A DNA stretch of 64,000 nucleotides from assembly GCA_902775475.1 (NCBI GenBank), contig CACYME010000023.1, positions 16,522 through 80,521 on the forward strand, read 5' to 3'. This stretch comes from an uncultured Prevotellaceae bacterium (lineage in GTDB: Bacteria; Bacteroidota; Bacteroidia; Bacteroidales; Bacteroidaceae). Each line of letters opens with the position of its first letter. Positions within the stretch are counted from its first letter, which is position 1. Shown in pieces: positions 44,906-52,718 of the stretch. Made by a program: the position numbers and the translations under genes. The notes under the pieces were generated by a model that had not been told where the DNA came from, searched no databases, and worked only from the letters and a program-made list of their open reading frames with translations.

Positions 44906-45430
44906 TCACTTCACGATTTCTGCTCTCGACTTGCGCTGATGGCCCGCCATGGGGTCGTCGGCCACATGTTTCTTTCGCTTGTCGGCGGCATATCCCAGCG
45001 GAATGATGACTGCCGGCTCCTCACTCTCGCTGAGCCCAAACAGCTGCTTGCACAGGGCTGCATCGAAGTTGCACACCCAGCACGTGGCCAGCCCCTGAGC
45101 CGTAGCCGCCAGGCAGAGGTGCTCCACGGCAATGGCAATATCGATGTCGCCGTGATGCTTCCCGTCGGCCCTGACCCACTCCTCGTCGTGCAGCACCGTG
45201 GCCATGATGTACATCGGGGCCCCTGCGAACCACTCACGCTGATAGCACTGCTGCAGCTTCGCCCTGTCAGCCTCGTTCTCCACAATGTAAAAACGCCACG
45301 GCTGCCGGTTGACGGCCGAGGGAGCAAAGCGTACGCACTCCAGGATGTAGTCGAGCTTCTCGCTTTCCACCGGCTCGGCCTTGTAGGCCCTGCAGCTGTA
45401 TCTCTCTTTCACAAGTTCCAAAAAGTCCAT
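44906..45430 (-). CDS. Nitroreductase family protein
   Basis: The protein has 174 residues. The opening (LELVKERYSCRAYKAEPVES) and RFAPSAVNRQPWRFYIV form the FMN-binding arginine/serine motifs of the family. The later stretch HGDIDIAIAVEHLCLAATAQGLATCWV is the conserved central helix. It is a cytosolic FMN-dependent NAD(P)H oxidoreductase of unknown substrate. It heads a two-gene unit with greA, an association that may have no functional meaning. Confidence 0.9.
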   Translation of the reverse strand: MDFLELVKERYSCRAYKAEPVESEKLDYILECVRFAPSAVNRQPWRFYIVENEADRAKLQQCYQREWFAGAPMYIMATVLHDEEWVRADGKHHGDIDIAIAVEHLCLAATAQGLATCWVCNFDAALCKQLFGLSESEEPAVIIPLGYAADKRKKHVADDPMAGHQRKSRAEIVK

Positions 45431-45461
45431 CTTTCGTTACTTTATGTTTCGTTTCTGGGCG

Positions 45462-45469
45462 CAAAGTTA
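45462..45469 (-). promoter_or_regulatory. -7 box of the nitroreductase-greA unit
   Basis: Minus strand TAACTTTG followed by GCGCCC, 32 bp before the start. The 45470-45650 stretch upstream holds no supported gene. Confidence 0.6.
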
Positions 45470-45650
45470 CGAACATTTTTGCAGATTAAGGGCTTTTTGA
45501 ACGACAAAAATGACTGCCTCCCCCTAAAAAACTCCTTCTCACACCCCTGTCTTCGTCTCTTTCCGCTCTCCCTGTTTGTTAGCCCCCAACAGTGAGAGAC
45601 AGCATAAAAGCGGTCGGAAAAACATTTTTGCAAAAAAATCAGCCCAAATA

Positions 45651-45682
45651 TTTGGTGGAATCGATTATTTTAGCTACCTTTG
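45651..45682 (+). promoter_or_regulatory. Promoter of tRNA-His
   Basis: TTTG (45651-45654), exactly 20 bases, TACCTTTG (45675-45682), then GCACCC. The tRNA begins about 100 bp further on. Confidence 0.78.
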
Positions 45683-45781
45683 CACCCGCAAAACAAAATT
45701 GCAACCAACGAGCAGAGCAGCGAGAGCCATTAAGCTTGCTTATTTGGCCGAGCCGTGAAGCTCGAAGACGAAAGTCACATG

Positions 45782-45855
45782 GTGCCCGTAGTTCAGTTGG
45801 TTAGAGCGTCAGATTGTGGTTCTGAATGTCGACGGTTCGAGTCCGTCCGGGCACC
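45782..45855 (+). tRNA. tRNA-His (anticodon GTG)
   Basis: Acceptor stem GTGCCCG/CGGGCAC, D arm GTTCAGTTGGTTAGAGC, anticodon loop TTGTGGT with anticodon GTG, and T arm with GGTTCGAGTCC. G at 45781 can serve as the G-1 typical of tRNA-His, opposite C73 at 45855. The full CCA end is not encoded. Composition changes soon after this gene, so it may have served as an integration target. Confidence 0.95.
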
Positions 45856-45863
45856 CAAAAGTT

Positions 45864-45897
45864 AAAGTCCTGTAAGTAAACAACTTACGGGACTTTT
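45864..45897 (+). terminator. Terminator of tRNA-His
   Basis: Stem AAAGTCCTGTAAG/CTTACGGGACTTT (one G-T wobble) with a 7-nt loop, followed by TTC. Two GTAGGCACA words lie just beyond (about 45920-45940). Confidence 0.75.
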
Positions 45898-46151
45898 CAT
45901 GTCTAAACCTTTCAAAGTTGTAGGCACATTGTAGGCACACTTTCAGAAACTACCCTTATTAACGTTTCGCAACACCCTATTTTTGTAGAATCTCCACCAG
46001 CAATTATGCGAAGAAAGAATAAAGGAATAAAAGGACAAATGGGTATATTGAGATAAACAAATCAACAGAGGAAATATTCCATTTTTCCCTATTCCTGCAT
46101 TTCCATAAAACCTACGTAGCTTTGCCATCTCTTTCTCAGCATGCTAAATTA

Positions 46152-47723
46152 TTAAACCTGAGTTTTCTTCTTTACCTCTTCCAAAATATCCTTCCTTAAT
46201 TGTTCTGTCTCTCTAATGTCATTGGTCTCTAAACTGTCTAACTCATTCAGAATGTTCGTATCATAATCTCTGACATTACGCACCTCCTCACGTATCATAT
46301 TCAACCTTGCCTTAGCAGCAAGTCCATTTTCTTTATGTTTTTTTGCTGCTTGAATTGCCATATTATACATCTTGCGGCCTTCATCAATATTGCCTTTTCG
46401 ATATTCAAGAAGTCCACAGGTGGCCACGAGACATATCGCCCCCGTAGTATCCTTATTATTTAAATATTTTTGGTAGTTTATGGTTGAGAGATAGGCCTCA
46501 GCCTCATCCAGCCTATCAGACAATCCCATTGCGTATGCCAGATTATTGACAGCTGTATGATTTCGGGGGTTCAATGTTAATGCTTTCTTTTCCACCTCAA
46601 TAGCAAAGTCATACCTTTTTAGATAAATACAAGAAATATCAAAAGCAAATGCGATAGGGCGCTGCTCAAATCTGTAATCCCGCATCCATTTCAACGACGA
46701 AATAAATGCATCTTCATATTTACCCGTCACATATGCTTTACGCGTATCTGCCTCATGCTTGTGAGGTAAGCGGCTATACGCCGACAAATCCAATTGTAAA
46801 TTAGAATCCCTTTTGGCAAAAAACTCTGCCTGCGCCAAACAGTTGTCATTAGGCTCTATGATGCCTTTCTCAAACATCTTTCTGGAATCCTTTCGCTTTC
46901 CATAATCCAAATCAACTTTGCAAATAGCAAAGCAAAGTTCACTACTGCTGAAAGCTGACACATTACCAGAAAAAACCATCTGTCGGCCTTCTTTAACATA
47001 CCGAGACGCTCTTTCCATAACAGATTCCACTGCTATTTCTGCCGACATTATCCATGGATCCGTTTTCACCCTTCCACTCTTCAAAAGGACACTCTTTGCC
47101 TTATCAAGATCACCATTATGCACAAAAAAACGAGCTGCGTTTCTCACCACAAACCGGCTTGTCGGAGCCAGGTTGATAGCGTATTTCATATACGTTTCTG
47201 CCTTATCGTTCATACCAAGATTAGCATAACATCTGGCTAATTCACAATAAGCTACTGGATCATAACAATGTTCTCTGAGCTGGCGCCGAAGTATTCCAAT
47301 ACGCGCTTTCGTCATCTGTTCCTGTTCCACTAGGCCTCTGATAAGGTTCTTCGCAACATCTTCAAACTTCGTAAGTTTACTAAAACTATTTGGCAGTATT
47401 AATTGGGAGGTATTAGTTATTGATCTTGCCACTTCCAACGCTAAATTAGTACATTGCTCAGCATTGTTAAGCATATAATCAGCAGCATTCATTACTTCTA
47501 CGCAATGAGTATTGCCACTCGCTACGGCTGCATTCACCAAATCTGCAGCAGTAACTACGGTATGTTTGGCCTTCCATGCCTCAATGAAACTGTCATAGAG
47601 GTCGAAGCGCATAGGCAACAATTTCCTTCCCGAATAATCCATTTCGCGCGTCAAGCCTATATCATCATAACTTCGCCACAATGGAAGCATATTACGCTTC
47701 CCATCATCGAAAAAATTCGCCAT
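46152..47723 (-). CDS. TPR repeat protein of a four-gene accessory operon
   Basis: A 523-residue soluble protein. After a unique N-terminal domain (about 1-130, WRSYDDIGLTREMDYSGRK) there are tetratricopeptide-like helices: YCELARCYANLGMNDKAETY, VVRNAARFFVHNGDLDKAK, AVNNLAYAMGLSDRLDEAE and LLEYRKGNIDEGRKMYNMAI. It has no signal peptide and no catalytic motif. TPRs mediate protein contacts. Only 2 bp separate it from the pseudokinase gene, so the two probably act together. It is the last gene of the operon. The AT-rich composition differs from the chromosome to the left. Confidence 0.75.
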   Translation of the reverse strand: MANFFDDGKRNMLPLWRSYDDIGLTREMDYSGRKLLPMRFDLYDSFIEAWKAKHTVVTAADLVNAAVASGNTHCVEVMNAADYMLNNAEQCTNLALEVARSITNTSQLILPNSFSKLTKFEDVAKNLIRGLVEQEQMTKARIGILRRQLREHCYDPVAYCELARCYANLGMNDKAETYMKYAINLAPTSRFVVRNAARFFVHNGDLDKAKSVLLKSGRVKTDPWIMSAEIAVESVMERASRYVKEGRQMVFSGNVSAFSSSELCFAICKVDLDYGKRKDSRKMFEKGIIEPNDNCLAQAEFFAKRDSNLQLDLSAYSRLPHKHEADTRKAYVTGKYEDAFISSLKWMRDYRFEQRPIAFAFDISCIYLKRYDFAIEVEKKALTLNPRNHTAVNNLAYAMGLSDRLDEAEAYLSTINYQKYLNNKDTTGAICLVATCGLLEYRKGNIDEGRKMYNMAIQAAKKHKENGLAAKARLNMIREEVRNVRDYDTNILNELDSLETNDIRETEQLRKDILEEVKKKTQV

Positions 47724-47725
47724 AC

Positions 47726-48814
47726 CTACTTTTTGGTTTTTGAATAAAGAATGAGCTGAGCTTTATTGTATAGTATATCCAACTTGGAAAGGACACGCTG
47801 CAAGTCTGCATTAACTTCTGGTTTACTAAATCTTCCAGGATAACCCCTTCTTTCTGGTACTGGATGGCATAGACCCTCAATAATTTGCGCAATTGGTTCA
47901 CGTAGTTCCTCGACGCATATTGAACTCTTGATTTCTTCTATTGACTGATTAAAAGCGGCTATGATGGCTGGCAACACATCATTATAATCAGCGCCTTTTG
48001 AGGCCCAGTGACTTAGTGAGTAAGGACATTTACTACTAATCAAAGTGGTAAGATTCATCATCGAAAGATAATACACTATCAAATTCCCCAGCATATAATT
48101 ATCTATCTGATAGTAAGTACTCATATCTTCTGACATTTTGTAATTAAAAAACGCCTCTGGTGGAGCAAAAGTATAATCTCCATCAAATAAGCGAGCTGAA
48201 ACTGGAGAATGAAGGAGCTCTTGATGTGTACGCGATCTCTGAAGCCCACCTACCTTTGACAATGTATTGGCTTCAAACACTTCCACAGTCTGAGGAGTGA
48301 TGTTATGATGAGCTATGAGCTTGGCGTGCAATTGGCGAACACCGTTCGTCACTTGATGAAGAGACTTGAGTTTTTCAACCAACAAGCCCAAATCAACAAC
48401 GAAATCGGTCTTCGACGAAAATGTGAGGAAATCTCCTATCTTACCTTCCGACATCTCATATATAATATATGATACCGTTTTTATATGGTAGTCTGGCAAT
48501 TCGATATCCCCAGAATCAATATATCTTATTACATTACCCATACGGTTTCCAGTACACTCTTTTGCTAAACTCGATTCAAAGTGGAACGCACTGGTTTCTC
48601 GCGCCATCAAAGATGCTCTGTCATGAGTACCATCCAGAGAGCCATTGTGACACTTGTCGTAGTTGAGAACTTTCATAATGGCACTTCCAGCATCATTCCT
48701 TACCTCATAAAATAAAGCATATTTCGCTGTTTTGTCGCTACTGGCAATCTGGTTCCCAACCGTCCAACCACCAATAGTTTTACCTGTCAGGTCATTACAT
48801 GCAAATATATCCAT
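47726..48814 (-). CDS. Protein kinase-like protein, apparent pseudokinase
   Basis: This protein has 362 residues. The kinase fold is recognisable. A glycine-rich strand (GGWTVGNQI) and beta-3 lysine K48 (AIMKVLNY) are followed by the helix-C region (RETSAFHFE) and hinge YEM. The catalytic loop is HHNITPQTVEV, where HRDxKPxN is expected. An APE-like motif (YTFAPPEAF) and the helix-F aspartate (QIDNYMLG) follow. The catalytic Asp is Asn171, the loop Lys and Asn are Thr, and the DFG segment is missing (SKVGGLQRS). Phosphotransfer is therefore unlikely, and a signalling or scaffold role is inferred. It lies between DUF2971 and TPR genes with gaps of 6 and 2 bp. Confidence 0.8.
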   Translation of the reverse strand: MDIFACNDLTGKTIGGWTVGNQIASSDKTAKYALFYEVRNDAGSAIMKVLNYDKCHNGSLDGTHDRASLMARETSAFHFESSLAKECTGNRMGNVIRYIDSGDIELPDYHIKTVSYIIYEMSEGKIGDFLTFSSKTDFVVDLGLLVEKLKSLHQVTNGVRQLHAKLIAHHNITPQTVEVFEANTLSKVGGLQRSRTHQELLHSPVSARLFDGDYTFAPPEAFFNYKMSEDMSTYYQIDNYMLGNLIVYYLSMMNLTTLISSKCPYSLSHWASKGADYNDVLPAIIAAFNQSIEEIKSSICVEELREPIAQIIEGLCHPVPERRGYPGRFSKPEVNADLQRVLSKLDILYNKAQLILYSKTKK

Positions 48815-48820
48815 TGTCTT

Positions 48821-49783
48821 TTAATATATCGGTTTTTCATCAAGCCTTGAATATTCAACGGGCTTATTTAGTCCATATTTGTTCATCACCCTCTTCACCA
48901 GTATGGCAAACCAACTGGGAGCTGATGGTGAGATATACACTCGCTCTATAAGTATGTTCAAATCCATCTTAACAGGCATGCCCTCCAAGCAGGTTCCAAC
49001 TTCATGAAAGATTGCCCTCACTTCGTTTTCATGTTTAAATGCAGTTCTTTTATACCATATAGGTTCCGCATCACTTTCCAAAGGCTTTTCATAAGATATA
49101 TAATTCACCCCTCCTACTTCGAACCCGCTTTTTCCAATGGAGTAACACAGCCGTTCCATTGTAGTTTGAATAGCTACGCCCTGCTTTTTGGCGGTTATAT
49201 ACAATTTCCACATAGCTTCTGATTCACGCTCGTTGGCGTGCCAACAGCTTACAAAGTATTCCTTTCGTTTATTTTCCTGAGTTTCGAACAAAGCATCGGT
49301 CTCTTCCCGAAGTTTTTTCTCTACCTCATCATCAGTCGGGTTTTCTATTCCCGCTGCTCTTAACTGACTTTTCACTTTCAGGGTAAGAGATGGTTTTATC
49401 TTATCACAGATAGCCGCCTTTTGGAAGTTAAAGCCACGGGCACCCTCAAACACGTCTTCAAATTTATCTGCCCTTGTGAAAAACAACTCACCGCTATCAA
49501 GCAGGGATACGAATTTGGGGAAATCCTGATAGCGCCAAAGAGGCATATCTCTTTTTGGGACATCGTATTCCTTGGGATGATAGACAAACTTCTTAGCATC
49601 CGCACTTATTATATTTTTACATGATTCGCATGCAACTGAAATATTACCGTCCAACCCCTTCCCCACATAAACATTTTCACCTTGCGATAGTCCCCTGTTA
49701 CACAATGGACAACGACCGTAGTTGAGTATGTACTCTTGATATCTCCTAATCTCTTCATTAAATAGGGTAGATGGCTGTAGCAT
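48821..49783 (-). CDS. DUF2971 protein with N-terminal zinc ribbon
   Basis: The protein has 320 residues. Residues about 20-60 form a probable zinc ribbon with two CxxC pairs (RCPLCNRG and ACESCKN). The DUF2971 domain follows: LWRYQDFPKFVSLLDSGELF, FTRADKFEDVFEG, then YFVSCWHANERESEAMWKLY. The function of DUF2971 is not established; it is frequent in accessory and defence-type loci. It is the second gene of the four-gene operon, with 6 bp to the pseudokinase. The added zinc ribbon may bind nucleic acid or protein; this is a guess from the fold. Confidence 0.82.
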   Translation of the reverse strand: MLQPSTLFNEEIRRYQEYILNYGRCPLCNRGLSQGENVYVGKGLDGNISVACESCKNIISADAKKFVYHPKEYDVPKRDMPLWRYQDFPKFVSLLDSGELFFTRADKFEDVFEGARGFNFQKAAICDKIKPSLTLKVKSQLRAAGIENPTDDEVEKKLREETDALFETQENKRKEYFVSCWHANERESEAMWKLYITAKKQGVAIQTTMERLCYSIGKSGFEVGGVNYISYEKPLESDAEPIWYKRTAFKHENEVRAIFHEVGTCLEGMPVKMDLNILIERVYISPSAPSWFAILVKRVMNKYGLNKPVEYSRLDEKPIY

Positions 49784-49794
49784 AATAATCCTTA

Positions 49795-50064
49795 TTAGGT
49801 AAAATCTCTTATAATTCCGCTCTTGAATAAAGTAAAAAAGAGGTTATTGATGGCAAGCACTAACTCGTAATGAGGAAAAATCATATCAGCATTCAGTAGC
49901 TTATACGTCTCTGACGTAAAGTTTTTAAACATCAGTTGGTCTGACTCTACCTTTGCCTTAACTTCACGCGAGTAAGCCACTTTCATCGGAAGCCAAACTT
50001 TGGAAGCACCACACATCGTTGTGTCGTACTCCAGATGTCTTTCTGCCATATTCATAGTTGTCAT
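49795..50064 (-). CDS. Small protein heading the pseudokinase operon
   Basis: The protein is 89 residues from the ATG at 50064; a TTG at 50091 would add nine residues. I do not recognise it. The sequence is soluble with a hydrophobic C-terminal helix (LVLAINNLFFTLFKSG). It ends 11 bp before the DUF2971 gene, so it is the first gene of the operon. Its hydrophobic tail and position would suit a sensor or partner of the downstream proteins, but nothing in the sequence proves this. Confidence 0.55.
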   Translation of the reverse strand: MTTMNMAERHLEYDTTMCGASKVWLPMKVAYSREVKAKVESDQLMFKNFTSETYKLLNADMIFPHYELVLAINNLFFTLFKSGIIRDFT

Positions 50065-50135
50065 ATCGCTCTGATTTTCAGTATCTTGCAATTCAAACTT
50101 AAACTGTTGATATTCTCGAAACCAATTTTTTGCTG

Positions 50136-50143
50136 CAAATATA
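50136..50143 (-). promoter_or_regulatory. -7 box of the pseudokinase operon
   Basis: Minus strand TATATTTG followed by CAGC, about 70 bp before the ATG at 50064. The -33 element is not clear. Confidence 0.5.
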
Positions 50144-50228
50144 CAAATTATATTTTAATTCTACCACTGTTTTACCTTTTTTAGTATGTGACGGACTGAA
50201 ACAATGTCCACTGCGGGCTCCATATGAA

Positions 50229-50708
50229 TCATATTGGGTCTGTATCGATACGTGTCCAACTACATATTTCATCACTTATCATTTGACGCAATTCTTCTTT
50301 TATTTCTGCAAGGTGGGGATGAGGAACAGTGTCCTCTACTTTGTTTAATCCTTCGAGTAATCGTTCCCAAAAGGCTACGTTAATACAGGTGTCGAGGTTC
50401 TTGATGCGGATGACGATAAAGCCATGCTCACGGAACACTTTGTCACGATGAGCATCCTGACGCTCACGTTTAAAGTGGTATCCACCATCAATCTCTATGC
50501 AGACCTTTTCGTTTCGAAGGAACAAATCAGGAAAGAAAGCTGACTTACATCCTACAAAAGCGACTGGCGGGTTACGCTCTACGTTCTGCCTCATACTCCA
50601 AGGCAACAACCTATACGCAACCTTCTCACTATGGGTGCGCTTTTCCTTCTGCTCACGAGCCTGTTCAACCTCATTGGCTGTTAACTCTCTGTAAATACTG
50701 TCTATCAT
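50229..50708 (-). CDS. DUF559 (PD-(D/E)xK) endonuclease-like protein
   Basis: This protein has 159 residues. The core FFPDLFLRNEKVCIEIDGGYH supplies the Asp and Glu of a PD-(D/E)xK nuclease, and the later FREHGFIVIRIKNLD is the DUF559/Vsr-like closing strand and helix. Family members occur as solo proteins or as nuclease parts of defence proteins. It is transcribed away from the DUF4007 operon and begins 3' to no obvious partner. The 137 bp to the pseudokinase operon hold only that operon's promoter. Confidence 0.82.
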   Translation of the reverse strand: MIDSIYRELTANEVEQAREQKEKRTHSEKVAYRLLPWSMRQNVERNPPVAFVGCKSAFFPDLFLRNEKVCIEIDGGYHFKRERQDAHRDKVFREHGFIVIRIKNLDTCINVAFWERLLEGLNKVEDTVPHPHLAEIKEELRQMISDEICSWTRIDTDPI

Positions 50709-51132
50709 TGCTTAAAACTTTAAAATATTTCCCTCCCACCTCCGGGGCGTAAGGGTGTCTATCACTAATTTCGTTGCAGGGGAACGAGGCAAGGCGGGCT
50801 TTAGTGCAAAGTTCCGGCCGAAAATACTACCCATAGGTGTGGAGATTTTCGAGACGAACCGTAGGCTTGACCTTGCACATAAGCCAGCCACTCGTACATT
50901 TGCTTAGAAATTAGGATAGATGCACAGCCACGCATGAGTTGGGAGTAATCCATATCACTCTCATTCAAAATAAATCGATTTTGTTTGGTGGTTACAATTT
51001 TTCGTTGTACCTTTACATCGGAATTGCATCAAGAGCAGTCATCTTCGGATGGACTCGCCAACCGAGCTTTAACTTAGCCACGGTGGTCAGTACGATGCGG
51101 AAGATTATTATTCACTTCAAAAACAAAAAGTT
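50709..51132. other. Intergenic stretch without a supported gene
   Basis: Between the DUF559 gene and the small protein at 51133. It contains GC-rich simple stretches (about 50735-50830). A weak promoter-like TACCTTTA at about 51010 could serve the + strand gene. I see no protein or RNA gene. Confidence 0.5.
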
Positions 51133-51390
51133 ATGCAACAGTACATTTATTACACAAAGTATGCCCTGCAGTTTGCAGACATGCAGATTCCCGAGTTAGT
51201 AACAGTATTCAATCGTCAGGTCGGTAACACTGGCTGGACTGGTATGCGTGCCTATCACGACCATGCACTCATTGACGAGTTCCAACGACGAGGCATTAAC
51301 ACCAAATGTATATATGACGGGCATGTTATCTGTTTCGCCCACCCTGTCACATATGATTTGACCAACAACAAGCTTATTCTCGTAAACTAA
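51133..51390 (+). CDS. Small conserved-looking protein, 85 residues
   Basis: Sequence features include FADMQIPELVTVFNRQVGNTG, WTGMRAYHDHALIDEFQRRG, and a C-terminal pair of beta strands (VICFAHPVTYDL). I recognise this as a type of small protein often seen in Bacteroidales, but know no function. It has an ATG start, a following hairpin terminator and its own transcript, so it is likely real. It lies between a nuclease gene and the DUF4007 operon. Confidence 0.65.
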   Translation: MQQYIYYTKYALQFADMQIPELVTVFNRQVGNTGWTGMRAYHDHALIDEFQRRGINTKCIYDGHVICFAHPVTYDLTNNKLILVN

Positions 51391-51413
51391 ACCTAAAAGT
51401 ATAATAAGGTAAT

Positions 51414-51446
51414 CCCTTGCGTCTGCTTTTGCAGGGGAGGGCTTTT
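51414..51446 (+). terminator. Probable terminator of the 85-residue protein gene
   Basis: Imperfect stem with CCCTTGC...CTGC against GCAGGGGAGGG, TTTT loop, followed by CTTTTG. Confidence 0.6.
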
Positions 51447-51536
51447 GTATATGAGATAAATCCCACTCAAAGTTACGTCATATATTAAATAATGTGTAAT
51501 TTTGTGGAAATATGTTTCAGTTCCGAATATTTTTTG

Positions 51537-51544
51537 TACCTTTG
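51537..51544 (+). promoter_or_regulatory. -7 box of the DUF4007 operon
   Basis: TACCTTTG followed by CAATTGC, giving a leader of about 285 bases before the first gene. No ideal TTTG lies 20 bases upstream. Confidence 0.65.
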
Positions 51545-51625
51545 CAATTGCATTGTGTCCGCTGCTCATGTTGTAGTGACAGTCGGGTGGCTTAAAAAGA
51601 TGCGGTGCAAGAACTTATTGGCAAA

Positions 51626-51640
51626 GTTGATAGTATCAAC
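51626..51640. promoter_or_regulatory. Palindrome in the operon leader
   Basis: GTTGATA-G-TATCAAC, perfect 7-bp arms around one base, about 80 bp after the promoter. It could be an operator or a small stem in the leader RNA. Confidence 0.5.
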
Positions 51641-51666
51641 TATCTGAAGGGGTTCCAAACTGCAAA

Positions 51667-51768
51667 GTCCTGGAAAAACTTTATTGGAACGAACCCTGGA
51701 GGAAGTTAGGTACGCCGTAATAGGCGTACCCTTTCTCTGTATTTCGTTCCAAGCCTCATTTCCAGGAC
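51667..51768 (+). ncRNA. Nested four-helix stem-loop in the leader of the DUF4007 operon
   Basis: Helices nest without crossing. GTCCTGGAAA (51667-51676) pairs with TTTCCAGGAC (51759-51768), and TTGGAACGAA (51684-51693) with TTCGTTCCAA (51743-51752). GGAGGAAG (51698-51705, with wobbles) pairs with CTTTCTCT (51731-51738), and GGTACGCC (51709-51716) with GGCGTACC (51723-51730) around a GTAATA loop. Three helices are perfect. I know no family it belongs to. It may be a regulatory leader, a separate small RNA, or a DNA cruciform. Confidence 0.72.
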
Positions 51769-51836
51769 AGGCGCAGTAAGGAAGTACTATAAGAGGAGGG
51801 TACGTTCTTTTTTTGCCTATTACAGAACTTAAAACA

Positions 51837-52718
51837 ATGAGTACGAACAATAGTAAGGACAAGAAATATACGTTCTCAGGGCATGAGTCGTTTCCCTGCA
51901 AGACGTTGTGGCTGAAGAAAGGCTACGACTTCCTGGTGAAGGGCAAGGACTTCAACTCGCCTGAGGCGGTGATAGACTTGGGAGTCGGGAAGAATATGGT
52001 GGCCAGCATCCGCTTCTGGCTGAAGGCCTTTGGCGTGATGGATGCTGACGGAGCCACTTGGTTAGGACACTATCTCTTCGATGACGCGAAGGGAAAGGAC
52101 TGCTATATGGAAGACTTGGCAACGCTGTGGCTGTTGCACTTCCATCTGGTATTCCTGCGTGAGGCTACGCTCTACAACATGTTCTTCTGTGGCGTGCAGC
52201 GAGAGCGCAGCCAGTTTGAGCGCGAACAGGTGCAGACCTACGTAAAACTGAAAGTGGCAGAGGCTGGCAAGCAGTATGCCTACAACGACAACACGGTGAA
52301 GAAAGACATCGGTGTGCTGTTGCAGAACTATGCGCTGCCCCGTAAGTCTCAATCAAATGAAGACTTCTCGTCGCTGTTGATAGACCTCGACCTGATTCGC
52401 CAGAACGCAACGGGCAAGGGCTACTACTTCAACGCGGAGGGCAAACGGAAGGTGACGCCGGAAGTATTCATGTACGGACTCTTGATGCTAAAGGAACAGA
52501 CGGGCGACAGCACCATCTCGTTTGAGACGATACAAGACCAAGTGGGGCTGGCGTTCTGCATGACCGACCACGAGGCGGTGCAGATGCTGAAACAGTTGGC
52601 AACTACGTATGGCGGCAGCATGTCGTACAACGAAGTGGCAGGCATCCGTCAGGTACAGTTCACGAAAGATATGGATTACAAACAGGTATTAGACGATTAT
52701 TATGAAGCACACGTTTAG
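51837..52718 (+). CDS. DUF4007 family protein
   Basis: The protein is 293 residues from the ATG at 51837; a TTG at 51813 preceded by AGGAGG at 51794-51799 is an alternative. The opening FSGHESFPCKTLWLKKGYDF followed by AVIDLGVGKNMVASIRFWLKA is the DUF4007 signature. The family lacks an established activity and is known from defence-type gene clusters. The 3' end overlaps the ATPase gene by 17 bp. A DNA-binding or adaptor role is plausible from the helical character but not shown. Confidence 0.85.
   Translation: MSTNNSKDKKYTFSGHESFPCKTLWLKKGYDFLVKGKDFNSPEAVIDLGVGKNMVASIRFWLKAFGVMDADGATWLGHYLFDDAKGKDCYMEDLATLWLLHFHLVFLREATLYNMFFCGVQRERSQFEREQVQTYVKLKVAEAGKQYAYNDNTVKKDIGVLLQNYALPRKSQSNEDFSSLLIDLDLIRQNATGKGYYFNAEGKRKVTPEVFMYGLLMLKEQTGDSTISFETIQDQVGLAFCMTDHEAVQMLKQLATTYGGSMSYNEVAGIRQVQFTKDMDYKQVLDDYYEAHV

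Noticed and set aside
51667-51768. A simple rho-independent terminator or a retron msr-msd
   Set aside because: The structure is too long, nested and lacks a T-tract for a terminator. No reverse transcriptase is encoded nearby for a retron.
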